Part shown: one piece after another, positions 16,845-26,441 of the stretch | Numbering within the stretch: the first letter of the stretch is position 1 | How the letters are laid out: every line of letters begins with the position of its first letter | Assembly: GCF_024710765.1 (NCBI RefSeq) | Contig: NZ_JANJUE010000045.1 | Location: 1 to 37,299 of the forward strand | Source: Pseudoxanthomonas sp. | GTDB lineage: Bacteria > Pseudomonadota > Gammaproteobacteria > Xanthomonadales > Xanthomonadaceae | Length of the DNA: 37,299 nt | Reading direction: 5' to 3' | Program-made: the position numbers and the translations under genes | The notes under the pieces: generated by a model | Database searches by the model: none | Told to the model about the DNA's origin: nothing | What the model saw: the letters and a program-made list of their open reading frames with translations, nothing else

Positions 16845-17950
16845 ACGTTTCCAGTGCGAACCCGGCGGTTTCCGGTGTGCTGGATCTGGTCCGGCCGGAT
16901 CTGCGCGGCTTCGGTGGCTACAAGTCGGCGCGCACCGAAGCGCTGCGCGGCGATGTCTGGCTCAACGCCAACGAATCGGCCTGGGCCAATCCTGCCGATG
17001 CGGGCGCGACCTGCCAGCGTTATCCGGAGCCGCAGCCGGGCGCCCTGCGCGCGGCGCTGGCCGGTCTGTATGGCTGCGCGCCGGAACAGCTGCTGATCGG
17101 ACGCGGCAGCGACGAGGCCATCGATCTGCTGGTACGCGCGTTGTGCGTGCCGGCGCGCGACGGCGTGGTGATCAGCTCGCCGGTGTTCGGGATGTATGCG
17201 GTGTCGGCGCGATTGCAGGACGCACCGCTCATCGACGTGCCGTTGCGCGATACCGAACAGGGCTTCGAACCGGATCTGGATGGGTTGGCCGCCGCCGCGC
17301 TGGCGAACGATGCCAAGCTGGTGTTCCTGTGTTCGCCGGCCAATCCCACCGGCCGGGCCTGCACGCTGGAGGAAATCGCGGGTCTGGCCGGACGCCTGGC
17401 CGGCCACGCGCTGCTGGTGGTCGACGAAGCCTATGTGGAGTTTTCCGATGTTCCCTCGGCGGCCTCGCTGATTGCGCGGTTTCCGAACCTGGTGGTGCTG
17501 CGTACCCTGTCCAAGGCGCATGCACTGGCCGCCGCGCGGATTGGCGTGGCGATCGCCGCGGCGGAACTGATCGCCGTGCTGCGCGCCTGCCAGGCACCGT
17601 ATCCGGTGCCCGCGCCCTGCGCGGAACTCGCGCTCGCCGGTCTGGCGCCCGCGGCGCTGGCGCAGACCCGGCAGCGGGTGGCGCTGGTGCGCAGCGAGCG
17701 CGAACGGATGCGCGGCGCGCTGGCGGCGCTTCCCGGCGTGCGCCGGGTGTATCCGTCACAAGGCAACTACCTGCTGGCGCGGTTCGACGACGCCGACCGC
17801 GCATTCGCCGCATTGCTGTCCACCGGCGTGGTGGTGCGCGATCAGCGCGCCGCGCCGCAACTGGGCGATGCGCTGCGGATCAGCATCGGCAGTCCGGAAC
17901 AGAACGACCGGGTGCTGGCGGCGCTGGCGGTGCGGGAGGCGGCGGCATGA
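16841..17950 (+). CDS. hisC: Histidinol-phosphate aminotransferase
   Basis: A PLP-dependent transaminase (fold type I) that converts imidazole-acetol phosphate and glutamate to histidinol phosphate. 369 residues, with NANESAW near the N-terminus, [33 protein letters not shown] and the PLP lysine in [15 protein letters not shown]. Coupled to both neighbours by ATGA overlaps (16841-16844 and 17947-17950). Confidence 0.95.
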   Translation: MNVSSANPAVSGVLDLVRPDLRGFGGYKSARTEALRGDVWLNANESAWANPADAGATCQRYPEPQPGALRAALAGLYGCAPEQLLIGRGSDEAIDLLVRALCVPARDGVVISSPVFGMYAVSARLQDAPLIDVPLRDTEQGFEPDLDGLAAAALANDAKLVFLCSPANPTGRACTLEEIAGLAGRLAGHALLVVDEAYVEFSDVPSAASLIARFPNLVVLRTLSKAHALAAARIGVAIAAAELIAVLRACQAPYPVPAPCAELALAGLAPAALAQTRQRVALVRSERERMRGALAALPGVRRVYPSQGNYLLARFDDADRAFAALLSTGVVVRDQRAAPQLGDALRISIGSPEQNDRVLAALAVREAAA

Positions 17951-19020
17951 CCCCGATCCTGTTCATCGATCGCGACGGCACGCTCATCGAGGAGCCGGCC
18001 GATTTCCAGATCGACGCCTACGAAAAGATCCGGTTCGTGCGAGATTGCATTCCGGCGCTGCTGAAGCTGCGCGACGCCGGCTACCAGTTCGTCATCGTCA
18101 GCAACCAGGACGGCCTGGGCAGCGAAGGCTATCCGCAGGCGTCCTTCGATGGCCCGAACGACCTGATGCTGCGGATCTTCGAGAGCCAGGGCATCCGCTT
18201 CCGCGACGTGTTGATCGACCCGAGCTGGCCGGAAGAGAACCGCCCGACCCGCAAACCCGGCATCGGCCTGGTCCTGCCTTACCTGCAGGATCGTGGCATC
18301 GACTGGTCGCGTTCGGCGATGGTCGGTGATCGGCCCACCGACATCCAGTTCGCCGACAACCTGCGCATCCGCGGTTTCCAGCTGAAGACGCCGCAATTCG
18401 GCGGCGAGTGGGATTGGTCGTCGATTGCCCACGAACTGGCGGATGCGCCGCGCCGGGCCAGCGTCCAGCGCGATACCCGGGAGACCCGCATCCGGGTGGA
18501 CGTGGATCTGGATCGCATCGCCGAGCCGGCCATCCACACCGGCTTGCCGTTCTTCGACCACATGCTGGAACAGATTGGCAAGCACGGCGGCTTCGCCTTG
18601 GCCATCGATACGCAGGGCGACCTGCACATCGACGAGCACCACACGGTGGAAGACACTGGATTGGCGCTCGGGCAGGCGCTCAAGCAGGCGCTGGGCGACA
18701 AGCGCGGCATCGGCCGCTACGGCTTCACCCTGCCGATGGACGAAACGCTGGCCAGCGCGGCGCTGGATTTCAGCGGCCGGCCGTATTTCGTGTTCGAGGG
18801 TGAATTCCGCCGCGAGCGCGTGGGCGACCTGCCGACCGAACTGGTGCCGCACTTTTTCCGTTCACTGTGCGACGCGGCCGGGCTGAATCTCAACCTGAGC
18901 GTGCGCGGCGACAACGATCACCACAAGGTCGAAGCCTGTTTCAAGGCGCTGGCACGGGCGTTGCGGCAGGCGATTCGCCGCGAGGGCGCGGAGCTGCCGT
19001 CGACCAAGGGAGCGTTGTGA
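17947..19020 (+). CDS. hisB: Bifunctional histidinol-phosphatase / imidazoleglycerol-phosphate dehydratase
   Basis: A fused HisB of 357 residues. The N-terminal HAD phosphatase (about 1-165) has FIDRDGTL (Asp8, Asp10), SNQDGLG and GDRPTD (Asp128). The C-terminal IGPD (about 175-357) has [22 protein letters not shown] (231-238) and DNDHHKVEA, the metal ligands of the dehydratase. In E. coli HisB four residues of the phosphatase domain (C-x-H-x5-C-x-C) bind zinc; at the equivalent positions this protein has D91, S93, R99 and T101, so the zinc loop is absent. The catalytic aspartates are kept. ATG at 17947 overlaps the hisC stop; the TGA overlaps the hisH start. Confidence 0.95.
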   Translation: MTPILFIDRDGTLIEEPADFQIDAYEKIRFVRDCIPALLKLRDAGYQFVIVSNQDGLGSEGYPQASFDGPNDLMLRIFESQGIRFRDVLIDPSWPEENRPTRKPGIGLVLPYLQDRGIDWSRSAMVGDRPTDIQFADNLRIRGFQLKTPQFGGEWDWSSIAHELADAPRRASVQRDTRETRIRVDVDLDRIAEPAIHTGLPFFDHMLEQIGKHGGFALAIDTQGDLHIDEHHTVEDTGLALGQALKQALGDKRGIGRYGFTLPMDETLASAALDFSGRPYFVFEGEFRRERVGDLPTELVPHFFRSLCDAAGLNLNLSVRGDNDHHKVEACFKALARALRQAIRREGAELPSTKGAL

Positions 19021-19616
19021 TGCAGGTGGCCCTGGTCGATGCCGGCGGCGCCAACATCGGTTCCGTCCGTTACGCGCTGGAGAGATTGGGCGTGAATGCC
19101 ACGCTTACCGCGGACGCGGCGGTCATCCGCGCGTCGGACCGGGTCATCCTGCCGGGCGTCAGTACCGCCGCCACGGTGATGGCGCGGCTGCGCGAGCAGG
19201 GCCTGATCGATGTGCTGCGACAACTGGAGCAGCCATTGCTGGGCGTCTGCGTGGGCATGCAGTTGCTGTTCGAGCATTCGGAAGAGGACGACACGCCCTG
19301 CCTGGGCCTGCTGCCGGGTCGGGTGGCGCGGCTGCCGTCGCGTCCGGGTATCCGGGTCCCGCACATGGGCTGGAACACACTGCAGGCACGGCGCGAATCC
19401 GGCCTGACCGCCGGACTCGCGGGCGGCCATGCGTATTTCGTGCACAGCTACGCCGCACCGGTGGGCGTGGACTGCCTGATGAGCAGCGAACACGGCCAGT
19501 CGTTCGCGGCGGTGGTGCAGCGCGGCCGGGTGGCGGGCGCGCAGTTCCATCCGGAACGTTCGGCAGAGGTCGGCGCGAAGCTGATCGGGAACTTCATCGA
19601 AACAGGATTGCAGTAA
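19020..19616 (+). CDS. hisH: Imidazole glycerol phosphate synthase, glutaminase subunit
   Basis: A class I glutamine amidotransferase of 198 residues that supplies ammonia to HisF. The nucleophile Cys77 lies in LLGVCVGMQ and the His-Glu pair in FHPERS. The family's N-terminal G-x-GN is represented by AGGANIGSV. The start ATG at 19020 shares its A with the hisB TGA (TGATG); a GTG one codon earlier is possible. The stop TAA shares its last base with the hisA ATG. Confidence 0.95.
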   Translation: MQVALVDAGGANIGSVRYALERLGVNATLTADAAVIRASDRVILPGVSTAATVMARLREQGLIDVLRQLEQPLLGVCVGMQLLFEHSEEDDTPCLGLLPGRVARLPSRPGIRVPHMGWNTLQARRESGLTAGLAGGHAYFVHSYAAPVGVDCLMSSEHGQSFAAVVQRGRVAGAQFHPERSAEVGAKLIGNFIETGLQ

Positions 19617-20383
19617 TGGTCACCGCATCGGAAGACAGGATCCAGGCCGCGGATTTCCAGGCCTATCCGGCCATCGACATCCGCGACGGCCGGGTGGTGC
19701 GGCTGGCGCAGGGCGACTATGCGCGTGAGACCCGCTACGGCGACGATCCGCTGGCCATCATCCGCGGCTATGCGGAGCAGGGGGCCGACTGGCTGCATCT
19801 GGTGGATCTGGACGCGGCACGGGCCGGTGGCTACACCCTGGCGCCGTTGCTGCGCGATATCGCCGCCACCACCGGTCTGCGGGTCCAGACCGGCGGCGGC
19901 GTGCGCTCGCGCGATGATGTCGCGCGCGTGCTCGATGCGGGCGCGGCGCGGGTGGTGATCGGATCGCTGGCGGTGCGTGATCCCGACGCGGTGCTGGCCT
20001 GGCTGGGCGAGTTCGGCGCCGAACGGCTCACCGTGGCGCTGGATACGCGGCAGGATGCCGCGGGTGTCTGGCGGTTGCCGGTGCACGGCTGGACCGAGGA
20101 TGCGGGCGCCAGCCTGGACGCACTGGCCGCGCGATTCGAACGCGCCGGCCTGGTCCACCTGCTCAGTACCGACATCGCCCGTGACGGCATGCTCTCCGGC
20201 CCCAACCTGGATCTCTACCGGCACCTGCGGGCCATCGCGCCGGGCCTGCGGGTGCAGGCGTCCGGCGGTGTACGCGCGCTGGACGACATCGCCGCCGCGC
20301 GCGCGCAGGGGTGCGCCGGCATCGTGCTGGGCCGCGCGCTGCTGGAAGGCCGTTTCAGCGTGGCGGACGCCCTGTCATGTTGA
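19616..20383 (+). CDS. hisA: Phosphoribosylformimino-AICAR ribotide isomerase
   Basis: A TIM-barrel isomerase (ProFAR to PRFAR) of 255 residues. [16 protein letters not shown] carries the N-terminal catalytic Asp, HLVDLDAA and QTGGGVRS follow, and the second phosphate site is at [10 protein letters not shown]. Compared with most HisA proteins it has about 12 extra N-terminal residues ([13 protein letters not shown]). A 1-nt overlap with hisH and a 7-nt overlap with hisF. Confidence 0.95.
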   Translation: MVTASEDRIQAADFQAYPAIDIRDGRVVRLAQGDYARETRYGDDPLAIIRGYAEQGADWLHLVDLDAARAGGYTLAPLLRDIAATTGLRVQTGGGVRSRDDVARVLDAGAARVVIGSLAVRDPDAVLAWLGEFGAERLTVALDTRQDAAGVWRLPVHGWTEDAGASLDALAARFERAGLVHLLSTDIARDGMLSGPNLDLYRHLRAIAPGLRVQASGGVRALDDIAAARAQGCAGIVLGRALLEGRFSVADALSC

Positions 20384-21153
20384 GCCGGCGGATCATTCCC
20401 TGCCTGGATGTCCGCGACGGGCGGGTGGTCAAGGGCGTGCGCTTCCGCGATCACGTCGACATGGGCGACATCACCGAACTGGCGCTGCGCTATCGCGACG
20501 CCGGCGCGGACGAACTGGTGTTCTACGACATCGGTGCCAGCCCGGAAGGGCGGTCGGTCGACTACGCCTGGGTGGAGCGGGTCTCGCGCCTGCTGGACAT
20601 CCCGTTCTGCGTGGCCGGCGGCATCCGCGACGTGGATACCGCGCGACGGGTGCTGCATGCCGGCGCCGACAAGATTTCGATCAACACGCCGGCGCTGGAA
20701 CGTCCCGCGCTGATCGGCGAGCTGGCGCGGGCCTTCGGCGTGCAATGCGTAGTGGTGGGCATCGATTCGGTGCGCGAGGACGATGGCCAATGGCGGGTGC
20801 GCCAGTACACCGGCGATCCTTCGCGCACCCGCGCGCTTCCGATCCGCACGCTGGACTGGGTACAGCAGGCGCAGCGCCTCGGCGCCGGCGAGATCGTGCT
20901 CAACTGCATGGACAGCGATGGCGTCCGGCGCGGTTACGACATCGCCCAACTGTCCGCCGTGCGGGCGCTGTGCGAAGTGCCGCTGGTGGCCTCCGGCGGC
21001 GCCGGCGAGCCGGCGCACTTCGCCGATGTGTTCCAGCAGACCGACGTCGATGGCGCGCTCGCGGCCAGCGTGTTCCACAGCGGCCGCATCGCCATTCCGG
21101 AATTGAAGCGTTTCCTGCGTGCGCAGGCCATCGAGGTGCGAGATGCCGTTTGA
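20377..21153 (+). CDS. hisF: Imidazole glycerol phosphate synthase, cyclase subunit
   Basis: A TIM-barrel cyclase of 258 residues that uses HisH ammonia to convert PRFAR to imidazole glycerol phosphate and AICAR. Catalytic aspartates are in [16 protein letters not shown] and in VVVGIDSV; phosphate sites are [11 protein letters not shown] and [10 protein letters not shown]. The ATG at 20377 lies inside the end of hisA, and the last 11 nt overlap hisIE. Confidence 0.96.
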   Translation: MLSRRIIPCLDVRDGRVVKGVRFRDHVDMGDITELALRYRDAGADELVFYDIGASPEGRSVDYAWVERVSRLLDIPFCVAGGIRDVDTARRVLHAGADKISINTPALERPALIGELARAFGVQCVVVGIDSVREDDGQWRVRQYTGDPSRTRALPIRTLDWVQQAQRLGAGEIVLNCMDSDGVRRGYDIAQLSAVRALCEVPLVASGGAGEPAHFADVFQQTDVDGALAASVFHSGRIAIPELKRFLRAQAIEVRDAV

Positions 21154-21760
21154 TGCGGAACAACTGGATGCGGAGCGACTGGACTGGGGCAAGGGCGATG
21201 GCCTGCTGCCGGCGGTCGTGCAGGATGCGGCGACCCTGCGGGTACTGATGCTGGGCTACATGAACCGGGAAGCGCTGGACGCGACCCTGGCCAGCGGAAA
21301 GGTGACGTTCTACAGCCGCAGCAAGCGGCGCCTGTGGACCAAGGGTGAAAGCTCGGGCCACGTGCTGGAACTGCGTGCCATCGAGACCGATTGCGACAGC
21401 GACACCCTGCTGATCCGGGCGGTGCCGCACGGGCCGACCTGCCACCTGCAGCGCACCAGCTGCTTTGCCGACGCGCCTGGCTCGTTCCTGGCCGAACTGG
21501 ATGCGCTGATCGCGCGCCGCGAGCGCGAGCGGCCCGCCGGCAGTTACACCACCCGCCTGTTCGAGGAAGGCGTGCGCCGGATCGCCCAGAAGGTGGGCGA
21601 GGAGGGCGTCGAGACCGCGCTGGCAGCGGTGGCGCAGGACGAGACCGCCCTGCTGGGCGAAAGCGCGGACCTGCTGTACCACCTGCTGGTGCTGCTGCGC
21701 AGCCGCGGTCTGGGGCTGGCCGAGGTGGAAGCATTGCTGGCCGCGCGCCATTCGGGCTGA
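21143..21760 (+). CDS. hisI: Bifunctional phosphoribosyl-AMP cyclohydrolase / phosphoribosyl-ATP pyrophosphatase
   Basis: A HisIE fusion of 205 residues carrying out steps 2 and 3 of the pathway. The cyclohydrolase (about 1-115) has [28 protein letters not shown] and the metal-binding DCDSD and CHLQRTSCF. The pyrophosphohydrolase (about 120-205) has [23 protein letters not shown] and [19 protein letters not shown] lies 5 nt before the ATG at 21143. The last gene of the operon; no clear terminator is seen before the next gene. Confidence 0.96.
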   Translation: MPFDAEQLDAERLDWGKGDGLLPAVVQDAATLRVLMLGYMNREALDATLASGKVTFYSRSKRRLWTKGESSGHVLELRAIETDCDSDTLLIRAVPHGPTCHLQRTSCFADAPGSFLAELDALIARRERERPAGSYTTRLFEEGVRRIAQKVGEEGVETALAAVAQDETALLGESADLLYHLLVLLRSRGLGLAEVEALLAARHSG

Positions 21761-21846
21761 AAACGGACATCGGACTACCCCTGGACGCGACCGGAGAACG
21801 ATAATCGGCGGGTTGCCCGTGGGGCGTTGCCGGGAATCCGTTGCAC

Positions 21847-23487
21847 ATGACCAAGCGCGCATTGGGGTGGTCGCTCGCCACCTTGTCGTTGATGGCCGCC
21901 GCAAGCGCGACGGCATCGTCGTCGGCGCAGGATCCGGTATCCGTGGCGTCCTCCCCGGCGGCCGAGGTGACGGGCACGATCTATCTGGATGCCAACGGCA
22001 ATGGACGCCGGGACCCGCGCGAACGGGGGCTGGCCGGCGTCAAGGTATCCAACGGCCGTGATGTCGCCGTCAGCGACGCGCGGGGCGCCTACCGGCTGCC
22101 CGGGCGCGAGCGCGCCACCGTGTTCGTGATCAAGCCGGCGACGCATGCGGCGCCGACCGGCGCCGATGGCCTGCCACGGTTCTGGCAGCATCTGTTTCCG
22201 CAGGGATCCCCGTCGCTCAGGTACGGCGGCATTGCGGCGACGGCGGCGACCGCGCAGGTGGATTTCGGCCTGCTGCCGGCAACGCGCCGCGTGGCGGATG
22301 CCAGCCTGAAGATGCTGGTGTTCGGTGACCCGCAGCCGAAGACACCGACCGACGTGGACTACTACGCCCGCGACATCGTGCAGCCGCTGGTGGGCCGGCA
22401 CGACGCTCGCCTGGGCCTGAGCGTGGGCGACATCGCCAATGATGATCTGAGCCTGTATCCGGCGATGAACCAGGTGACCGCGCGCCTGGGCGTGCCCTGG
22501 CTGCACGTGGCCGGCAACCACGACCTGGATTTCGACGCCTCGGCCGACGAGGCATCGTTGCTGAGTTTTCGCAATGTCTACGGGCCCGACACCTACGCCT
22601 GGGAGGAACCGCAGGCCAGCTTCATCGTGCTGGATGACGTGGTCTACCGTCCCGGCCAGAAACCCGCCTACATCGGTGGCCTGCGCGAGGACCAGTTCGA
22701 TTTCCTGCGGGGGTACCTGGCGACCCTGCCGAAGGACCGCCGGGTGGTCATCGCAGCGCATATCCCGTTCTTCGATCCGGTGCCGGGCGTGGAGACCTTC
22801 CGTCGCGCGGATCGCGCGCGGCTGTTCGATCTGCTCCGGGATCACCGCCAGGTCCTGCTCATCAGCGCGCACACCCACAACCAGCGCCACTACCGGCACG
22901 GCGCGGACACCGGTTGGCATGGCGCGCAGCCGCTGCACGAATACAACGTGGGTGCCACCTGCGGCGCATTCTGGTCGGGGGTGAAGGATGCGCAGGGCAT
23001 TCCCGACACCACCATGAGCGACGGCACGCCGAACGGTTATGCGTGGCTGACGATCCATGCGGATGGCCAGTACGCACTGCGCTATCAGGTCGCACGGGCG
23101 GCGGGGGATCCGGTCATCGGGCTGCATGCGCCGAAGGTGCTGCGGCAGGGCGCGTATCCGGCCTACGGCGTGTACGCCAATGTCTACATGGGCGAGGCCG
23201 ATACGCGGGTGGAGTACCGGATCGACGGTGGCGAATGGAAGGCGATGCGACGGGTGCTGCAGCCGGACCCCGGCCTGCTGGCGGAGAACATCGCCGACGA
23301 TGCCGCCGATGCGTTGCGTGGTTACGATCGATCGCCGGAGGCGGACATTTCCACCCATCTGTGGCGTGGCACGCTGCCGACCGACCTGGAGGTGGGCGAG
23401 CATCGCGTCGAGGTGCGGGCATTCGATCGCTGGCAGGGCGAGCAGGCCGCGTCCACGAGCTATCGGTTGCAGCGGGCCAGGGAATAG
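21847..23487 (+). CDS. Secreted calcineurin-like metallophosphoesterase
   Basis: 546 residues with a signal peptide (MTKRALGWSLATLSLMAAASATASS), an N-terminal SdrD/CNA-B-like domain (about 40-130, starting GTIYLDANGNGRRD), a metallophosphatase core and a C-terminal beta domain (about 400-546). Metal-binding motifs are present: FGDPQ, GDIAND, AGNHDLD, AAHIPFF and SAHTHNQ. This three-part layout is that of the MetallophosN / Metallophos / MetallophosC family, whose substrates are mostly unknown; a periplasmic or secreted phosphodiesterase is likely. A TTG two codons upstream (21841) is also in frame; I prefer the ATG. A GATAAT at 21800 could be a -10 of its own promoter. The 86-bp gap from hisIE suggests it is not tightly coupled to the his genes. 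Confidence 0.85.
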   Translation: MTKRALGWSLATLSLMAAASATASSSAQDPVSVASSPAAEVTGTIYLDANGNGRRDPRERGLAGVKVSNGRDVAVSDARGAYRLPGRERATVFVIKPATHAAPTGADGLPRFWQHLFPQGSPSLRYGGIAATAATAQVDFGLLPATRRVADASLKMLVFGDPQPKTPTDVDYYARDIVQPLVGRHDARLGLSVGDIANDDLSLYPAMNQVTARLGVPWLHVAGNHDLDFDASADEASLLSFRNVYGPDTYAWEEPQASFIVLDDVVYRPGQKPAYIGGLREDQFDFLRGYLATLPKDRRVVIAAHIPFFDPVPGVETFRRADRARLFDLLRDHRQVLLISAHTHNQRHYRHGADTGWHGAQPLHEYNVGATCGAFWSGVKDAQGIPDTTMSDGTPNGYAWLTIHADGQYALRYQVARAAGDPVIGLHAPKVLRQGAYPAYGVYANVYMGEADTRVEYRIDGGEWKAMRRVLQPDPGLLAENIADDAADALRGYDRSPEADISTHLWRGTLPTDLEVGEHRVEVRAFDRWQGEQAASTSYRLQRARE

Positions 23488-23534
23488 CGGTACCTGCGCC
23501 GAACACGAGAAACAGTCCCCCAGGAGCGTTGCCG

Positions 23535-24119
23535 ATGGCCACCGATGCGCTGGATTTGCCGATCAAACTGTTCCGTGATTCCGCCGCCTGGGAAAAATGG
23601 CTGGCGGCGCATCCGGAATCTTCCGGGCTGTGGTTGCGGATCGCGAAAAAGGAGGCGGACCTGGCCTCGGTGAGCTATGCCGAAGCCATCGAGGTGGCGC
23701 TGTGCCACGGCTGGATCGATGGACAGCGGCGAAGCTTCGACGCGCAGAGTTTCCTGCAACGGTTCACGCCACGGCGCCCGCGCAGCCTGTGGTCGAAGAT
23801 CAACGTCGGCAAGGCGGAAGCGCTGATCGTCGCCGGTCGCATGCGCGAGGGCGGCCTGCGTGAAATCGAACTGGCGCGCGCCGATGGGCGCTGGGAAGCC
23901 GCCTATTCGGGGGGCGAGGCGATGGAGCTTCACCCGGAACTGGCCGATGCGCTGGCGAAGAACCGGAAGGCGGCGGCGTTTTTCGAGACCCTGGACCGGA
24001 CCAACCGCTACGCGGTGTGCTGGCGGGTGCAGACGGCGAAGAAACCGGAGACGCGGGCGTCACGCATCGAAAAGCTGGTCGCGATGCTGGCGCGTGGCGA
24101 GCGAATCCACGGGAAGTAG
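23535..24119 (+). CDS. YdeI/OmpD-associated family protein
   Basis: A cytoplasmic protein of 194 residues. The N-terminal WEKWLAAHPESSGLWLRIAKKEA, then YAEAIEVALCHGWIDGQRRSFDAQSFLQRFTPRRPRS given in parts (GWIDGQ and FTPRRPRS are the hallmarks), and the C-terminal RIEKLVAMLARGE place it in the YdeI family. Members are linked to stress or bacteriocin resistance, but the biochemical role is unknown. AGGAG stands 9 nt before the ATG. It follows the phosphoesterase by 47 bp on the same strand, so co-transcription is possible, and it is convergent with mtnC. Confidence 0.85.
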   Translation: MATDALDLPIKLFRDSAAWEKWLAAHPESSGLWLRIAKKEADLASVSYAEAIEVALCHGWIDGQRRSFDAQSFLQRFTPRRPRSLWSKINVGKAEALIVAGRMREGGLREIELARADGRWEAAYSGGEAMELHPELADALAKNRKAAAFFETLDRTNRYAVCWRVQTAKKPETRASRIEKLVAMLARGERIHGK

Positions 24120-24131
24120 TCCGCCGGAAAT

Positions 24132-24153
24132 GAAAAACGCCCCATGGGGGCGT
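24132..24153 (-). terminator. Intrinsic terminator of the mtn genes
   Basis: On the minus strand, ACGCCCC-CAT-GGGGCGT is a perfect 7-bp stem, followed by TTTTTC. It lies 131 bp beyond the mtnC stop and 13 bp after the convergent YdeI gene. Confidence 0.75.
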
Positions 24154-24165
24154 CATCGAATCCCG

Positions 24166-24220
24166 GCTGGCTGGCGATCGCTGGCTGGCGGGACGTGCTG
24201 GCGGGCGTTTGCTGGCTGGC
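24166..24220. repeat. Short tandem repeat, four GCTGGC units
   Basis: Four units beginning GCTGGC start at 24166, 24180, 24197 and 24211 (periods 14, 17 and 14 bp): three begin GCTGGCTGGC and one GCTGGCGGGC. The array is intergenic, between the terminator and the mtnC stop, and encodes nothing plausible. Confidence 0.6.
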
Positions 24221-24284
24221 AACGGCGCGCAGTCTACCGTTTGCCGTCGCCAGATGAGGGAATGCGAATCGCTCGCAACAAGAA

Positions 24285-24983
24285 TCAGTGCGGCAGTTCG
24301 ATGGCGTCGAACCCGACCACGCGCGGATGATCGTGGGCGGCGCCGTCCAGGCGTGGCTGCGGGTAGTCCTGGGGACGATCGATCAGCTGGGTGCGCATGC
24401 CAGCTTCACGGGCGGCGTCCAGTTCCTCGACCACGTCGGAGAGGAACAGGATTTCACCGGCCGGCGCGCCAATCTGTTCGGCGATGCGACGGTAGCTGCC
24501 GGCTTCGCGCTTGCCGCCGACTTCGGTATCGAACCAGCCGGAGAACAGCGGGGTCAGGTCACCGGCGTCGCTGTGGCCGAAGAACAGCTTCTGCGCCGGC
24601 ACCGAGCCGGAGGAATAGACGTGCAACGAGTAGCCCTGTTCGTACCATCGCTTCAGCGCGGGCGCCGCGTCCGGATAGATGTGCGCGGTGAAATCCGCAT
24701 CGCGGTAGCCCGCGTCCCAGATCATGCCCTGCAGGGCCTTGAGCGCGGTGTGCTTGCGATCCTGGTCAATCCAGCCCTGCAGCGTCTCGACGATGACATC
24801 GTCGCTGCAGATCGCACCGTGTTCGGTGGCGACCACGTCCAGCCAGCGTCGCACCTCCGGCTCCTGGCCATGCTCGCGGACGAAGCCGGGCAGGGCGCGG
24901 CGGGCGTAGGGGAACAACACGTCCTTGACGAACGAGATGCTGCTGGTGGTGCCTTCGATGTCGGTCAGGATGGCGCGGAGCAT
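24285..24983 (-). CDS. mtnC: Enolase-phosphatase E1
   Basis: A HAD-superfamily enzyme of 232 residues in methionine salvage; it enolises and dephosphorylates 2,3-diketo-5-methylthiopentyl-1-phosphate to the acireductone that MtnD uses. Motifs: DIEGT near the N-terminus (Asp8, Glu10), [26 protein letters not shown] and [12 protein letters not shown]. The ATG at 24983 aligns with the family N-terminus ([13 protein letters not shown]); an in-frame GTG at 25031 would add 16 residues. Neither has a clear Shine-Dalgarno. It is 81 bp after mtnD, and a hairpin lies in the gap. Confidence 0.95.
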   Translation of the reverse strand: MLRAILTDIEGTTSSISFVKDVLFPYARRALPGFVREHGQEPEVRRWLDVVATEHGAICSDDVIVETLQGWIDQDRKHTALKALQGMIWDAGYRDADFTAHIYPDAAPALKRWYEQGYSLHVYSSGSVPAQKLFFGHSDAGDLTPLFSGWFDTEVGGKREAGSYRRIAEQIGAPAGEILFLSDVVEELDAAREAGMRTQLIDRPQDYPQPRLDGAAHDHPRVVGFDAIELPH

Positions 24984-25029
24984 GGGACTGGCGGATTCGG
25001 GTAAGGGAGACGGGGGAAAGACAACGGAC

Positions 25030-25051
25030 ACGGGCGTGCTGCGACGCCCGT
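25030..25051. repeat. 8-bp hairpin between mtnD and mtnC
   Basis: ACGGGCGT (25030-25037) pairs perfectly with ACGCCCGT (25044-25051) around GCTGCG. No T-tract follows on the minus strand. It may set the relative abundance of the mtnD and mtnC messages. Confidence 0.5.
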
Positions 25052-25064
25052 TGCCTGGGAAGGC

Positions 25065-25625
25065 TTACTCGGGCCGGGTCGGACCGTGGTAGCGCGGGAA
25101 CTGCTGGGCGATGGTGGTACCGGTGAAGTGGCCGACCCAGCCGTCCGGCTCGGTGAAGAAGCGGATGGCGACGAAATGCGGTTCCGGCCCCATGTCGAAC
25201 CAGTGCAGGGTACTGTCCGGCACGGCGATCAGATCGTCCTGGACGCACTCCACCTCGTAGACCTTGTCCTCCACGTGCAGGGTGAACAGTCCCGAGCCGG
25301 CGACGAAGAAGCGTACTTCGTCTTCCTTGTGGTAGTGCTCGTCGAGGAACTTGGCGCGCATTTCCTCGCGCTTGGGGTTGTCCGGCGCGATGCTGACCAC
25401 GTCCACGGTCTTGAAACCGCGTTCGGCGATCAACCGGTCGATGTCGGCGCGGTACGCGTCCATCACATCCTCCGGCGCCGCGCCCGGCTGGATCGGCTGG
25501 TTGGCCTTCCAGCGCTCGAAGGTCACGCCGACCTTCTGCAGTTCGGTGGCGATGAAGTCGGGATCGTAGCTGGCGAACTCCGGGGTAACCGGGTCGCTTT
25601 CATGGAAGATGCGGAGGCGGCTCAT
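25065..25625 (-). CDS. mtnD: Acireductone dioxygenase
   Basis: A cupin metalloenzyme of 186 residues. With Fe(II) it converts acireductone and O2 to 4-methylthio-2-oxobutanoate and formate; with Ni it makes an off-pathway product. The metal ligands are visible in [12 protein letters not shown] (His-x-His-x3-Glu) and in [10 protein letters not shown] (His). The start [11 protein letters not shown] is the standard N-terminus. The preceding gene is mtnB, 110 bp upstream. Confidence 0.95.
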   Translation of the reverse strand: MSRLRIFHESDPVTPEFASYDPDFIATELQKVGVTFERWKANQPIQPGAAPEDVMDAYRADIDRLIAERGFKTVDVVSIAPDNPKREEMRAKFLDEHYHKEDEVRFFVAGSGLFTLHVEDKVYEVECVQDDLIAVPDSTLHWFDMGPEPHFVAIRFFTEPDGWVGHFTGTTIAQQFPRYHGPTRPE

Positions 25626-25735
25626 GGCGGTATGGCTCGACGCGTGGGGAATTCAAGGTTAGCAGGCGCGGGGTTGCGGTCCAGTTACCTGGCGGGAACG
25701 CGGGCGCGCCGCGGGTTATCAGGCCACGCCGGACC

Positions 25736-26380
25736 TCAGCGCCGGCAACCCAGCTTGCGCAGCTCCAGTTCGCAGTGGAACAGGAACTCGAAGGCTTCCA
25801 GGTGGCGGCGCGCCTCGGCCATGTCGCGGCCCCAGGCGTACAGGCCATGGCCGTCGATCAGGTAACCCCACAGCGGCTGCTGATCCAGCAGGGCATCCAC
25901 CTGGGCGGCCAGGGTCGGCATGTCCTGGGTGTTGCTGAACACCGGTACCTGGATCTCGGTCTCGTGGGTGGTGTTGCCATGGAAGGCCTTGAGCAGTTCG
26001 TAGCCTTCCAGCCGGATGTGGCCGACGCCGGCATACAGCCGCGAGGCGATGGTCTGCACCGGGGAATGGGTATGCAGCACGCAGCCGATGTCCGGGAAGC
26101 GGCGATACAATTGGGTATGCAGCAGGGTTTCGGCGGACGGGCGGTGGTCGCTGCCAACCGCCTTGCCATCGAAGTCCACGACCATGATGTCGCTTTCGAC
26201 CAGCCGGCCCTTGTCGCGGCCGGAGACCGTGATCGCGGCGTGCCGATCGTCCAGGCGATGGGAGAAGTTGCTGCTGGTGGCCGGCGTCCACCCCGCCTGC
26301 GAAAGCTCGCGGATGTTGTCGATCAGCAGGCGGGCCAGTTCGCCCAGGCGGGCGGCGTCATAGGGCAGGGGGGCGTTCAT
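25736..26380 (-). CDS. mtnB: Methylthioribulose-1-phosphate dehydratase
   Basis: A class II aldolase-like zinc enzyme of 214 residues that dehydrates 5-methylthioribulose-1-phosphate in methionine salvage. Features: [36 protein letters not shown] with two zinc histidines, and the third at [11 protein letters not shown] chose the ATG at 26380 (MNAPLPYD); an ATG three codons upstream (26389) is in frame. TAAAAT (minus strand, 26388-26393) lies only 7 bp before the chosen start, so a leaderless transcript is possible. mtnA and mtnK are not in this window. Confidence 0.93.
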   Translation of the reverse strand: MNAPLPYDAARLGELARLLIDNIRELSQAGWTPATSSNFSHRLDDRHAAITVSGRDKGRLVESDIMVVDFDGKAVGSDHRPSAETLLHTQLYRRFPDIGCVLHTHSPVQTIASRLYAGVGHIRLEGYELLKAFHGNTTHETEIQVPVFSNTQDMPTLAAQVDALLDQQPLWGYLIDGHGLYAWGRDMAEARRHLEAFEFLFHCELELRKLGCRR

Positions 26381-26441
26381 GGCCCCCATTTTAGCGCCTG
26401 CCGCCGTCACGGTGCGGACAGGCGCGGGTTTCCGCGCTGGC

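Noticed and set aside
16786-17946. A HisB with a 387-residue N-terminal extension
   Set aside because: The open frame covers hisC out of phase; the HisB family start [12 protein letters not shown] coincides with the ATGA overlap at 17947.
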